DNA of 64,000 nt from Zhongshania marina (GTDB taxonomy: Bacteria > Pseudomonadota > Gammaproteobacteria > Pseudomonadales > Spongiibacteraceae): positions 17,039-81,038 of the forward strand of contig NZ_PQGG01000036.1 in assembly GCF_002915595.1 (NCBI RefSeq), given 5' to 3'. Of the stretch, positions 1 to 8,517 are shown piece by piece. Under the pieces are notes generated by a model that was given only the letters and a program-made list of their open reading frames with translations, made no database searches and had not been told where the DNA came from. A program made the position numbers and the translations under genes. Each line of letters begins with the position of its first letter. Position 1 is the first letter of the stretch.

Positions 1-713
1 AGTCGTGAAAATTTTTGGTAGGTTTGCCCGGGACCATAGGACGAGGTCACCAAGCGCCCCATATCAAAGTTTTCGCCGCTGCGGTCAATATTGCCGAACT
101 CATCAATCGCCTCGGTTAAGCTGTCCATGACTGTGCTGCGCTGATAGCCTTCAATCGTTACTTCGCCAACGGGCATTTCTGGCGATGCGTGTACCGTCAC
201 AAAATGCGCGATATCAACCGCATTCTCACCGGTTTCCTGAATAATCGAATTGATTCTCCAGTCGTAAACATCCATATCCGTCCACTCTGACGAATGCAGT
301 TCAGGGTGAGACTCAACCTCCCATAATGGCTCAGCATCCTGTGGGTGATACCAAGCCCAAATCATTTGATTGCACTCTTTTACAGGATAGCGACGCAGCG
401 CTTGCTTGCCGTCAATTTTGGGTGGCATATTCTTGGCATAAGGGACCTTGGTACAAAAGCCGTCGCCGTTGTACTCCCAAGCATGGAACGGGCAACTGAT
501 ACTCTCGCCCTTAACAACACCGCCGTGGCCCAAATGCGCACCTAAATGCGGGCAGTGGGCATCAAGCAATGCCGCTTCTCCTGACTCGGTGCGGAACAAC
601 ACCAAATCACGACCAAAATACCGCAGGGGCTTTACATCACTGGGGTTTAATTCCTTTGTGTATTCAATCGCAAACCAGCCGAATGGAATTGGCTTGTCAT
701 AACGCGTACTCAT
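1..713 (-). CDS. Rieske non-heme iron oxygenase, KshA-like (3' end outside window)
   Basis: The reading frame starts at an ATG read leftward from 713 and stays open to base 1, so only about the first 237 residues are present. Near residues 54-75 the Rieske ligands are visible as CPH and, further on, CPFH, binding the 2Fe-2S cluster. The start of the mononuclear-iron region follows (ENAVDIAHF, with the expected D and H). The pattern CPHLGAHLGHGG with CPFHAWEY and a downstream VPYA resembles KshA (3-ketosteroid 9-alpha-hydroxylase oxygenase) and the cholesterol 7-desaturase group, not alpha/beta ring dioxygenases. The likely role is hydroxylation of a polycyclic or isoprenoid substrate with electrons from an unseen reductase. 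Assignment to the Rieske family is firm; the steroid substrate is an inference from resemblance. Confidence 0.85.
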   Translation of the reverse strand, partial: MSTRYDKPIPFGWFAIEYTKELNPSDVKPLRYFGRDLVLFRTESGEAALLDAHCPHLGAHLGHGGVVKGESISCPFHAWEYNGDGFCTKVPYAKNMPPKIDGKQALRRYPVKECNQMIWAWYHPQDAEPLWEVESHPELHSSEWTDMDVYDWRINSIIQETGENAVDIAHFVTVHASPEMPVGEVTIEGYQRSTVMDSLTEAIDEFGNIDRSGENFDMGRLVTSSYGPGQTYQKFSR

Positions 714-954
714 ACTTTTCTCCCACACTGGCATGCCGAGTAGCAAGGCCACAAAAAGGTAACTACAGTGTAAAAAAAGTATATGGTTTACATTTTAAGG
801 TCAAGCGGAGATTTTAAATATGCACATTAATATTCATTCACACGACCAATAAAACGCCATTTTGGCTGAGCATATAAGCTAAGTTGCGAGATCGAAAAAC
901 ATTAGCCCCTAGAGAGCACTATACTAGGGCGTCCATTTTGAATAGGCCAAAACC
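714..954. other. Divergent intergenic region, no gene seen
   Basis: This is a 241-base AT-rich spacer between the leftward Rieske oxygenase and the rightward transporter, so it must hold promoters for both. I found no copy of the TCGTCG-N4-CGACGA palindrome here and no convincing small gene. Confidence 0.5.
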
Positions 955-1896
955 TTGAACAATGCATATAAATCCGACCTGCTGCTAGTGATTGTGACCC
1001 TATTGGCGTCTATCAGCTGGATGTTCTCCAAAGAGGCAGTATTACAAATGCCCCCACTGCTCTTTATGTCGATGCGTTTTTTTCTGGCAGGCCTACTGCT
1101 TAGCTGTGTGTCATACCAAGCACTGCGGGGGCTGGCCCGCTGCGCATGGCTGCATGCTATTCGGGTTGGATTAATATTTGGCTTTGCCATGTGCTTTTGG
1201 GTAACCGGGCTGGAAAAAGCGAGCCATGTAGGCGAAGCAGCATTTTTAGCTAGCCTTGGCGTGGTGATGGTTCCCATCATTGCGCGGCTTTTGTTTAAAG
1301 AAAGCATTCCACCCAGCACATGGTTCGCGCTACCGGTGGCACTTGTCGGTCTTGGCTTTTTATCGCTTGGTGCGGCAACAACGCACGCGCTAAAAATAGA
1401 GGCTTCACATATTTTATTGCTGACGTCGGCAGCTTTTTTCGCCCTGTATTTCAACTTAAATGCGCGAGTCACCAATATCCGCTCATTCGTCAAAAACAAT
1501 AGTAGCGACGGCAAAGCGAGTAAGATTCCCGTGCTGGCCCTAACCACGATTGTGCTGTTAACAACCGGTGTCATTACCGGAATAACGTCTGCTTTTTTCG
1601 AAGCTTGGCGGCCCACCCTCACCAATCTTCACGCTGAATTAATCGGTTGGATTCTACTCTCTGCAACCATAGGCACCGCGCTGCGCTTCTTGGTTCAAAC
1701 CTATGCACAGAGCCTGACGGCAAATAGCCACGGTGTTGTTATCATGGTGTTAGAACCCCTGTGGACGACACTTATCGCAATGCTGTGGTTTAGTGAAACT
1801 ATGAACGCCAGCCAACTCCTCGGTTGCCTGCTGATTTTATTGTCGCTGATCATAAACCGCTTAAAGGCAATTACTCAGCTTATGGGTATACGGTAA
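955..1896 (+). CDS. EamA/DMT-family inner-membrane transporter
   Basis: A 313-residue polytopic membrane protein with about ten hydrophobic segments in two five-helix halves, the usual size and layout of drug/metabolite transporters of the EamA type. The first half contains the helix-rich stretch around MSMRFFLAGLLLS, and the second ends with the typical EPLWTTLIAMLWFSE followed by LLGCLLILLSL. The frame opens with a TTG at 955; the nearest in-frame ATG is 22 codons later and would cut into the first helix, so the TTG is preferred. Such proteins export metabolites or solutes, but the substrate cannot be read from sequence. It converges on the TetR gene that follows. Confidence 0.85.
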   Translation: MNNAYKSDLLLVIVTLLASISWMFSKEAVLQMPPLLFMSMRFFLAGLLLSCVSYQALRGLARCAWLHAIRVGLIFGFAMCFWVTGLEKASHVGEAAFLASLGVVMVPIIARLLFKESIPPSTWFALPVALVGLGFLSLGAATTHALKIEASHILLLTSAAFFALYFNLNARVTNIRSFVKNNSSDGKASKIPVLALTTIVLLTTGVITGITSAFFEAWRPTLTNLHAELIGWILLSATIGTALRFLVQTYAQSLTANSHGVVIMVLEPLWTTLIAMLWFSETMNASQLLGCLLILLSLIINRLKAITQLMGIR

Positions 1897-1923
1897 ACCT
1901 TGCTTAGGCAATGCAGGGACACG

Positions 1924-2535
1924 CTATTTCAGCATGCTATCTGTCAAATAGGTTTTCAGCGATTTAAAGCGCGCCGAGGTGTCGTAATGATCGTCGTGCA
2001 GCCAATTCAAGGTGATGATATTAGTCATACCCACCGTCATTTCTGCACAGAACTGCGGACTTAGGCCCGGTTTTAACTGCGCCTTACCGTGGCTAAACAA
2101 GCGCTGGTAGCAGTTACTCATAAACTGCAATTGGCTGGCGCCTTGGCTCATATTCGTCGACAGCGACCCAACTAAATAGCCAATAAGCTCCCGCTCTAAT
2201 TTACTGGCGGTGCTGTTACGGGTGGCGAGTACCCCGAGGACAAATTCTAGCTGGCTAGCAAGGTCATCACTCTGCTCTATGGCTTCAGTAATCAGGTCAT
2301 CGGTGCGCTGCAGCAATTCTGACTGGCAGATATCTACCAGCAGATCGTGCTTCGACGCGTAGTAGTTGTAGAAGGTCTTTTTGGCGATATCTACGCAATC
2401 GCAAATGGCGTCTATGGTGATGCCATCCACACCATATCGATTAATTAAAAGAAGGGTTTGCTCGCATATATTTTCACGAACCGCCTTCTTCTTTCGCTCT
2501 CTGCGCCCAAGCTGTGCTACTGGCAAAATACTCAC
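1924..2535 (-). CDS. TetR/AcrR-family transcriptional regulator
   Basis: A 203-residue protein whose first 60 residues form a TetR helix-turn-helix: a basic lead (RRERKKKAVREN), then GVDGITIDAICDCVDIAKKTFYNYYASKHDLL, in which FYNYYxSKxDLL is the family signature. The C-terminal remainder is the variable ligand-binding and dimerisation domain. It lies downstream of the SDR gene on the same strand, with a perfect 17-bp palindrome 59 bp before its start codon that may be its own operator. It probably represses itself and possibly the neighbouring SDR or P450. The ligand is unknown. Confidence 0.9.
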   Translation of the reverse strand: MSILPVAQLGRRERKKKAVRENICEQTLLLINRYGVDGITIDAICDCVDIAKKTFYNYYASKHDLLVDICQSELLQRTDDLITEAIEQSDDLASQLEFVLGVLATRNSTASKLERELIGYLVGSLSTNMSQGASQLQFMSNCYQRLFSHGKAQLKPGLSPQFCAEMTVGMTNIITLNWLHDDHYDTSARFKSLKTYLTDSMLK

Positions 2536-2593
2536 CTCAAAACCCTATTTAGGAGGGGATAGTAACGCAAGCCTACGCAGAGAACCACGCCAC

Positions 2594-2610
2594 CGCCGTC
2601 AGTGACGGCG
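2594..2610. promoter_or_regulatory. Perfect palindrome, possible TetR operator
   Basis: CGCCGTCA-G-TGACGGCG is an exact inverted repeat with 8-bp arms around a single base. It lies between the end of the SDR gene and the start of the TetR gene. No T-run follows on either strand, so an operator is likelier than a terminator. Confidence 0.5.
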
Positions 2611-2645
2611 ACGACGGGGCTGTTGCGAAAGCAGCGATCCTATTG

Positions 2646-3524
2646 CTACAAGACATCCGGCACCGTTGGCGTGGTTCTGTTTAAGATGCTATCTACCCTT
2701 GCGACAAAGGCTGCCCTAGCCTTGTCTGACATCGGCGAAATCCAAAAGCTCTCGTCCCGAATACCCTGTATCGCAAATGCCGCAACCTCTTCTGGCTCCG
2801 TCGTCTGCAACTGCATATCGTACTGGGCCATAATCGCCTTCATGTCCTCAACTGAGTGAATTCCTGAATCGGGCTTGTCGGGATTGCCCGGCAGCGATTC
2901 TGGGCGATTGCGCTCAGAATTAAAAATACCAGTGTTCACCACATGGGGGCCGGGGAAAAGAGCATTGACCTTGACCGGTGACTGAGTGGCTTGAAGTTGA
3001 TAGTGCAAATTCTCGGTGATCGCCTGCACTGCGGCCTTGCTGGCGGTATAGATTGGGGTATTTGGCAACATGAGAAACGCACCATTGCCGGAACCCGTCA
3101 CCACAAAATGCGCCTCTTCGTTCTGCGCGACCAATTTAGGTAAAAATGCGTTAATAGAATGAATTAGGCCCCAGGTGTTTACCCGAAAGCCCCACTCCCA
3201 GTCATTTAGCTCGTAGTCCCACATATTGCCGGCTTCGCCAGTGCCAACCCCCGCATTGGCAAACACAAGGTGCATTGCGCCAAAGCGCGCCATCACAGCG
3301 TCTACCAGGGCGTTCATTGAACTCGCATCAGTCACATCTGCGCTCTGACCCATGCATTCGCAACCCAAGCTCTCCAGCTCTGCCACTGTGCGCTCGAGTG
3401 CTGCCGCCTCAATATCTGCCACGACCACCTTGGCACCTTCTTTGGCCAGTAAAAGCGCTATTGCCCGCCCGACACCGCTAGCCCCGCCGGTAATAACAGC
3501 CACTTTATTTGTAAAGTCTTTCAT
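2646..3524 (-). CDS. Short-chain dehydrogenase/reductase (SDR)
   Basis: A 292-residue NAD(P)-dependent oxidoreductase of the classical SDR fold. Residues 12-19 carry the dinucleotide motif TGGASGVG, an acidic residue follows beta-2 (VVADIE, favouring NAD), the NAG motif is present as ANAGVG, and the catalytic Tyr-Lys pair appears as YTASK after a serine-containing strand (VVTGSGNG). Its length exceeds the 250-residue core, with an extended C-terminal part. It is divergent from the P450 gene and upstream of a TetR gene, so it probably oxidises or reduces a hydroxyl/keto intermediate of the same pathway. The substrate is not determinable. Confidence 0.9.
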   Translation of the reverse strand: MKDFTNKVAVITGGASGVGRAIALLLAKEGAKVVVADIEAAALERTVAELESLGCECMGQSADVTDASSMNALVDAVMARFGAMHLVFANAGVGTGEAGNMWDYELNDWEWGFRVNTWGLIHSINAFLPKLVAQNEEAHFVVTGSGNGAFLMLPNTPIYTASKAAVQAITENLHYQLQATQSPVKVNALFPGPHVVNTGIFNSERNRPESLPGNPDKPDSGIHSVEDMKAIMAQYDMQLQTTEPEEVAAFAIQGIRDESFWISPMSDKARAAFVARVDSILNRTTPTVPDVL

Positions 3525-3670
3525 ACCTTGAATCTCCAGATGCCTATTTTAATTATTTAGTAACTTGAGAATAAAATTACACTGGAGTATATTTTTTTGC
3601 AAGCAGCGAAATATTAGCAGCAACAATAACAATTCCGCGTCGCCCTAAGCGTCATCAGCGAGGATCTACC

Positions 3671-4915
3671 ATGTCAGCAAGTGCAAGCACTCTTCCCCCC
3701 ATCGAGTCACTCTTCGACCCGAACTCAAAGTCATACGCAGAAAATCCCGCGCCACAGTGCCTAGCCATCGCGGCTCGGGGCCCCTTGGTGTGGTATGCAC
3801 CGTGGCAGGCGTGGATCATGACCCAAATGCCAGACATCATGGATTGCTGGAAACGCGAATACCTTTCATCTGACTTTTACGACTGGGAATTTGCACCGCC
3901 ACGCCCCACCGAGGAAAACTGGAATAAATTTGAAAAAGCCCTAGTTGGCCACAGCCTGCTTGCCGACCCAGATCATCACCGCCTAGTGCGCCGAATCACC
4001 TCACCGGCCTTTTCACGCAATGTGGTAGACAATATTCAGCGTCAAATCGAACCCCACGTAACACGTTTGTTCGACGACATAGGCACACCTGAATCCTTTG
4101 ATTACATCACCGAGGTCGCCCAGCACATTCCCTTTATTTCCATCACGGCAATGGTCGGTGTACCGGAAAAATACTGGCCAGAGATGAAGCGTGTCACCCA
4201 AACATTTACCGAAACATGGAACCCAACCATCTCGGAAGAACGTCGCCTGCGCGCCCAAGAAGACAGTAATAAAGCCATCGATATACTGCAGGTGGTAATC
4301 GCCGAGCGTCGCGAAAACCCTCAGGAAGGAGACTTTCTCAGCGCACTACTCAAAATAGAAGCGGCAAATGAAAATTTTAATGAATGGGATATTATCACCC
4401 TGATTCTTGCCTTGATTGGCGCAGGCGCAGACACCACCCTCATTGCCCAGCAGTGGTCGGTGTATGCCCTACTAAAAAGCCCAGACCAAGTACCCTATGC
4501 GCTGGAATCCGCCGACGCGTTCTCGAACGCCTTTAGCGAAATAATGCGCTGGTCTGGCAACTCAAAAATGGGCTTTGCCCGCTATGCGCCAAGTGATATG
4601 CAGCTATTAGGGCAAGAGGTGAAGAAAGGCCAAATGGTCTTGATGATGCCGCACCTAAAAGATCACGACCCAGCCTACTTTAGCAATCCGGAAAAACTAG
4701 ATGTTAGACGGAAATTCGAACCCGACGTGCTATTTGGCTACGGCCCGCGCTTCTGTATCGGTGCCGCGCTCGCAAAGCGTCAGCTATATTTAACGATGGG
4801 GGAAATGTTTAAACGCTTCCCGAATATCTCCCTCGCCGAAGAACCCGAACGGGATTTAGAAGATCACAATGCCGTGGTATTTAAGCGACTACTACTAAAC
4901 ACGAACATAAAATAA
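3671..4915 (+). CDS. Cytochrome P450
   Basis: A 414-residue soluble bacterial P450. The I-helix oxygen-activation motif AGADTT lies at residues 251-256, the ExxR pair at E290-R293, and the heme-binding loop FGYGPRFCIG has its thiolate cysteine at C362. These are the three defining motifs, and the length is normal for bacterial class I enzymes, which take electrons from a ferredoxin and ferredoxin reductase; neither is encoded nearby. It is divergent from the SDR gene, a pairing compatible with hydroxylation followed by alcohol oxidation. The substrate is unknown; the surrounding lipid/isoprenoid catabolic genes suggest a hydrophobic compound. Confidence 0.95.
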   Translation: MSASASTLPPIESLFDPNSKSYAENPAPQCLAIAARGPLVWYAPWQAWIMTQMPDIMDCWKREYLSSDFYDWEFAPPRPTEENWNKFEKALVGHSLLADPDHHRLVRRITSPAFSRNVVDNIQRQIEPHVTRLFDDIGTPESFDYITEVAQHIPFISITAMVGVPEKYWPEMKRVTQTFTETWNPTISEERRLRAQEDSNKAIDILQVVIAERRENPQEGDFLSALLKIEAANENFNEWDIITLILALIGAGADTTLIAQQWSVYALLKSPDQVPYALESADAFSNAFSEIMRWSGNSKMGFARYAPSDMQLLGQEVKKGQMVLMMPHLKDHDPAYFSNPEKLDVRRKFEPDVLFGYGPRFCIGAALAKRQLYLTMGEMFKRFPNISLAEEPERDLEDHNAVVFKRLLLNTNIK

Positions 4916-4917
4916 TT

Positions 4918-4937
4918 AGCGGGGAAATATCCCCGCT
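4918..4937. terminator. Hairpin after the P450 gene
   Basis: AGCGGGGA and TCCCCGCT pair across a four-base loop, three bases after the P450 stop codon. It lacks a T-run, so it is a weak or factor-assisted terminator between convergent genes. Confidence 0.5.
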
Positions 4938-4997
4938 ACAAATTAAGAATTTGGCACTAGGTGCTCGAGTTTACCACCTAAATCACGAAAGTCTTCT

Positions 4998-5480
4998 TCA
5001 AAACGGTGCCAATGACAACGGAAGCAGTATTAATTGATCAACCGGTATTGCTACTAAAACCTGACTAAACGCAGGCACCAATACTTGCGCTGGCTCGGTG
5101 TCCAATAAACTGCCAAGTACAGGTACCCCACCAGCGATTGCGTCATTTACTAAACCGCTACCTAATACGGTTCCAATCAAAGGGAGTTCAGAACCGCCAA
5201 ATACGTCGGTAAGGGTAATTAAGCGGATCTCACCGTTCATTATGGGCGTAAGTATTGGTAAACCACCCTGCCCACCTAAATCTGTTAGCGACGCTAAACC
5301 ACTGCCTAATAATTCATTAACTACTGGCTCAATTTGTATCGTGGTAAGTGCTGGTAAACCACTAGATAGCAAATCCTGCCCTAATGGAAGCAATCCGCCA
5401 ACTATAGGAATATTTTGCGCGTTTACATTCACCGCAAAAAGCAGTGATACGCTCAATAAGATTTTTTTAAAATTTTTCAT
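4998..5480 (-). CDS. Small exported Gly/Leu/Pro-rich protein, paralogue 2
   Basis: A hypothetical protein of about 160 residues with a clear Sec signal peptide (MKNFKKILLSVSLLFAVNVNA, cleavage after NA-Q). The ATG at 5480 is preferred to the one two codons earlier because GGAG sits seven bases before it. The mature part has almost no charged residues and repeats short Ile/Val-Pro-Gly-Gly-Leu modules: IPIVGGLLPLG near its start, LPLIGTVLGSGL in the middle, GGVPVLGSLL, and a final LILLPLSLAPF. It is homologous in plan to the protein at 8067-8459, and each follows a TonB-dependent receptor on the same strand. I recognise no known family. A periplasmic or surface partner of the receptor is an inference. 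Confidence 0.75.
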   Translation of the reverse strand: MKNFKKILLSVSLLFAVNVNAQNIPIVGGLLPLGQDLLSSGLPALTTIQIEPVVNELLGSGLASLTDLGGQGGLPILTPIMNGEIRLITLTDVFGGSELPLIGTVLGSGLVNDAIAGGVPVLGSLLDTEPAQVLVPAFSQVLVAIPVDQLILLPLSLAPF

Positions 5481-5583
5481 TTTCATACTCCAAAAACCAT
5501 CTTTCGCACACGACTAGTAGCTAGCAACGTCGAAAACGTCAAACACCAAAGATGGCGCCAAAAATAACGCCATCCACATTAAG

Positions 5584-7899
5584 TTAGAAATCCCAGTTAA
5601 CTCGTGCGCCAACAACACGAGGAGAGTTCAAAACTTGGTTACGTCCAAAGTCATCAACAAAGACCACTTCGTTGTAAACCTCATCCAGAACGTTCTCGCC
5701 AAATATTGTTAACTGCAGCCCCCAAGGATTGTAAAAATAGCTTACGCGAGCGTTATACAAATTGTAGGACTCACGCGCATAAAGGTCGGAGTTCTGCGGC
5801 AAAAAGTAAAAGCCATCGTTGTAATAAGTATCTACACCAATCTCAATCGCGCCATCACCGACAGGAATACTCTGGTTCACACCAAAGGTGTAAGTTAATT
5901 CAGGGGTTCTTACGATTCGATTGCCACTGAAGTCACGTGCCGGTAGCGGAAAGGTGCCGCCTTCGCCAAACGCCAAACCGGTATCTTCATCATAACCACG
6001 CCCGTCTGGGTAAGATGTGTATTCAGAGTCCAATACACTAACAGCACCGAACATCGCCAAACCTGGGTTCCAATTAGGCATGGGCGTCCATACAAAATCT
6101 GCCTCTGCACCCGATATTTCTGAATCGCCGGCATTGTCGTAACTCACCACACCACCAGACGCTAATGCCACAAATCCGGTTAGCAAATTCTGCTGTTCGA
6201 TATAAAACACCGCCGCGTTTAAGCGCAAATTGCCGTCTAACAGATCTGTTTTAATACCCAGCTCGTAAGATTCAACCTGCTCTTCTTCTACACTCTCTGG
6301 TGCGTCAAGTAGGTTAACCGTGTTGTAGGTCGGACTTTTGAATGCCCGCCCCCAAGAGGCGTAAATTTGCGTGTCGTCATCAAAGGGACGCCATTGAAAG
6401 GCGACTTTTGGCGACAACTGATGAGAGGTCAAGGTTGGCACGTCGTCAGAGCGCAGCAAGATCTCGTCACCATCGCCATCAACAGTCGCTAAGCGAGACT
6501 TTAATAGATTTCGTTCTTCTTCTTGGTAACGCAAGCCAAAGGTAAGATCCATAGACGGCGACAGGAAGAAAGTGCTTTGCACATATGCCGAATAGGACTC
6601 ACTATCTAGCACGCCGCCAGACAATAACCGAACACCTTCACTGACGTTCGGCAATCCAACCACATTTAGCAAGCCACCCAATAGCCCTGTTAGTGAATCT
6701 GCCAATGGAACTGGCAATGTTGTTAAGGCATTGGGTGCAACATCAAACGCTATCGGATCGAAACCGCCGCTGGAAGAAAGGTAGTAAAGACCAGCCACCC
6801 ACTCCATATGCTCACTCAAGTAGCTGTCTTCATTCGACAAAAACTGCAGCTCAAGCGTTTGCTGCTCAGCTAGCTGTACAATGGAGCGAATATTGATAAC
6901 GGGTAATTCACTTTTATCAAAATCAGCCTGCACAAAGGGTGCATCAACCTCTTGATCGGAGCCAATCATCTTTATATCTACACCAGGCAACTGCCAATCA
7001 AGTGTAAATGACACGAGGTAAGACTCAGAGGTGGCTCCCGCCAGCGAATCAAAGCTCAATTTGCGATCAGCTTTAGGGTCTTGCGGGAACGCTATACCTA
7101 ATACCGGTGCGGTGCGGGTATTCTCAAACGCCAAACCTGAGTTTCCGCTACCCTCAGACATAGACCCAGACAAGGTTAATGCGAGCGTATCGGAAATATC
7201 CCAGCGAATTTTTGCGCGGCCACCCCGAGAGTAGACATCGATAATAGGGCCAGCATCATTGCTGTAGTAATTGTCGTGCTCGCTAGAAAATAGCGCGACG
7301 CTGGCGGCAAGCCCTTCAACTAAAGGCAAGTTCAAAAAGATTAAGCCATTCTGCTCGCCGTAATCACCAAGCTCTAGTTTCATGCTACCGAAAAATTCAT
7401 CTGCGGGAGCAGGAGTAATAATATTAACCGCACCGCCCGTTGCATTCCGGCCGAACAAAGTACCTTGAGGCCCCTTTAATACCTCTACTCGCTCAACCTT
7501 ACCGAGGGTGTCTGAACTGCCCTGCGCACCGAGCAAGGCGACGCCGTCAAGATAAAAAGGTACGCTGGGATCCGCACCGGGTAAAAAGGCATCGGTGCCC
7601 ACACCACGCAAATAGGCAACATTAAAGCCCACCGCATTCGTCACGGTTAAGCCTGGGGTAATTCTCTCTAGGTCTTGAGCACTTTCTATACCAAAAGCAT
7701 CAAGTTTTTCATTACTAAACGCGGTAATTGCAATAGGAACATCTTGGGCGTTTTCTTCACGCTTCTGGGCCGTGACTACAACCTCTTCAATCAATCTATT
7801 TGTTTGCTTTTTTCCGGCTTGGCCGACTTCCTGTGAATTCACGCCAGCCGAAGACGCCAGCGCTATTAGCGTCACCGGCAGCCAATTATTATGCTTCAT
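5584..7899 (-). CDS. TonB-dependent outer-membrane receptor, paralogue 2
   Basis: A 771-residue receptor with an N-terminal signal peptide, then EEVVVTAQKREE at the start of the plug, the plug core (YLRGVGTDAFLPGADPSVPFYLDGV is split by short strands) and the classic VEVLKGPQGTLFGRNATGG. A 22-strand barrel follows, closing with VVGARVNWDF, whose terminal Phe is expected for outer-membrane assembly. An AGGAG sits six bases before the ATG. It is nearly identical in the plug to the receptor at 8518-10851, so the two arose by duplication. It should import a scarce or large hydrophobic substrate using TonB energy. This subgroup (related to FyuA/CirA-like receptors for non-siderophore substrates) is common in marine degraders, but the substrate is inferred only from context. 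Confidence 0.93.
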   Translation of the reverse strand: MKHNNWLPVTLIALASSAGVNSQEVGQAGKKQTNRLIEEVVVTAQKREENAQDVPIAITAFSNEKLDAFGIESAQDLERITPGLTVTNAVGFNVAYLRGVGTDAFLPGADPSVPFYLDGVALLGAQGSSDTLGKVERVEVLKGPQGTLFGRNATGGAVNIITPAPADEFFGSMKLELGDYGEQNGLIFLNLPLVEGLAASVALFSSEHDNYYSNDAGPIIDVYSRGGRAKIRWDISDTLALTLSGSMSEGSGNSGLAFENTRTAPVLGIAFPQDPKADRKLSFDSLAGATSESYLVSFTLDWQLPGVDIKMIGSDQEVDAPFVQADFDKSELPVINIRSIVQLAEQQTLELQFLSNEDSYLSEHMEWVAGLYYLSSSGGFDPIAFDVAPNALTTLPVPLADSLTGLLGGLLNVVGLPNVSEGVRLLSGGVLDSESYSAYVQSTFFLSPSMDLTFGLRYQEEERNLLKSRLATVDGDGDEILLRSDDVPTLTSHQLSPKVAFQWRPFDDDTQIYASWGRAFKSPTYNTVNLLDAPESVEEEQVESYELGIKTDLLDGNLRLNAAVFYIEQQNLLTGFVALASGGVVSYDNAGDSEISGAEADFVWTPMPNWNPGLAMFGAVSVLDSEYTSYPDGRGYDEDTGLAFGEGGTFPLPARDFSGNRIVRTPELTYTFGVNQSIPVGDGAIEIGVDTYYNDGFYFLPQNSDLYARESYNLYNARVSYFYNPWGLQLTIFGENVLDEVYNEVVFVDDFGRNQVLNSPRVVGARVNWDF

Positions 7900-7978
7900 T
7901 TCTTGCTCCTGATTACTTACCTATTAGCAATCTGAAAATTACTAACGAAAAATACTTATTACAAATTATCACTACAAG

Positions 7979-8018
7979 TATCACCCCGTATCGTCGAAAA
8001 CGACGATACGGGGTGATA
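7979..8018. promoter_or_regulatory. 18-bp perfect inverted repeat enclosing a regulon palindrome
   Basis: Bases 7979-7996 and 8001-8018 are exact inverted copies around the loop AAAA. The centre (7991-8006) is TCGTCG-AAAA-CGACGA, a perfect copy of the palindrome found before other catabolic operons, 91 bp upstream of the receptor at 5584-7899. It also lies about 50 bp after the stop of the small exported gene, so it may double as an RNA hairpin between the duplicated cassettes. No T-run follows. Confidence 0.75.
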
Positions 8019-8066
8019 CAAGCTCAAAAAAGACTCAATTTAATAATAGACAAACAAGCTTTGTGC

Positions 8067-8459
8067 TTATAAACCTGCGGGGGCAAGCTGGAGCGGCATA
8101 ATTAAGATGTTGCCAAGACTAACCGTCGTCAAAAGCTGGCCACCTATTCCGAGAAATGGCGCAAAAGCATCGCTGACCAGCAATTCGCCAACGACAGGAA
8201 TACCGCCAGAAATCACCGCATCAGCAGCCTCACTGCCTAATACTTGACTAACAAGCGGCGACAACACCGACGATCCAGCCGAACTTACGCCGCCCAAGCC
8301 CAAATCTGGAAAAGCACTCAAAGACGGAATACCACCGCCACCCAGACCAGCCAGCAGGCCACCCAACACCGGAATGCTATCTAGGGACTGGGCATTCGCA
8401 GTCATCGCCGTTGAAAGCACACAGCCAGCAAATAGCAATTTCATATTATTTATTTTCAT
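8067..8459 (-). CDS. Small exported Gly/Leu/Pro-rich protein, paralogue 1
   Basis: A 130-residue protein with a signal peptide ending in TANA-QS and an AGAGG six bases before the ATG. The mature chain is glycine- and leucine-rich and nearly uncharged: IPVLGGLLAGLGGGG at the front, a central VLSPLVSQVLG, then GGIPVVGELL, and a C-terminus ILIMPLQLAPAGL. The same order of elements (IPxxGGLL, GGxPVxGxLL, terminal IL-x-PL-x-LAP) is found in the protein at 4998-5480, so the two are paralogues. It sits 58 bp after the receptor gene at 8518-10851. No known domain is recognisable. It may be a receptor-associated substrate carrier or surface-exposed accessory protein, as inference only. Confidence 0.75.
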   Translation of the reverse strand: MKINNMKLLFAGCVLSTAMTANAQSLDSIPVLGGLLAGLGGGGIPSLSAFPDLGLGGVSSAGSSVLSPLVSQVLGSEAADAVISGGIPVVGELLVSDAFAPFLGIGGQLLTTVSLGNILIMPLQLAPAGL

Positions 8460-8517
8460 TTTTAGCCTCTTTCTAATACACGGGCGTTAAGTACATCATT
8501 ACGCGACCAAATCGCTA

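Noticed and set aside
924..1625. 233-codon open frame antisense to the DMT transporter.
   Set aside because: It lies wholly opposite a gene with a strong membrane-protein pattern, has no recognisable domain and no plausible start context.
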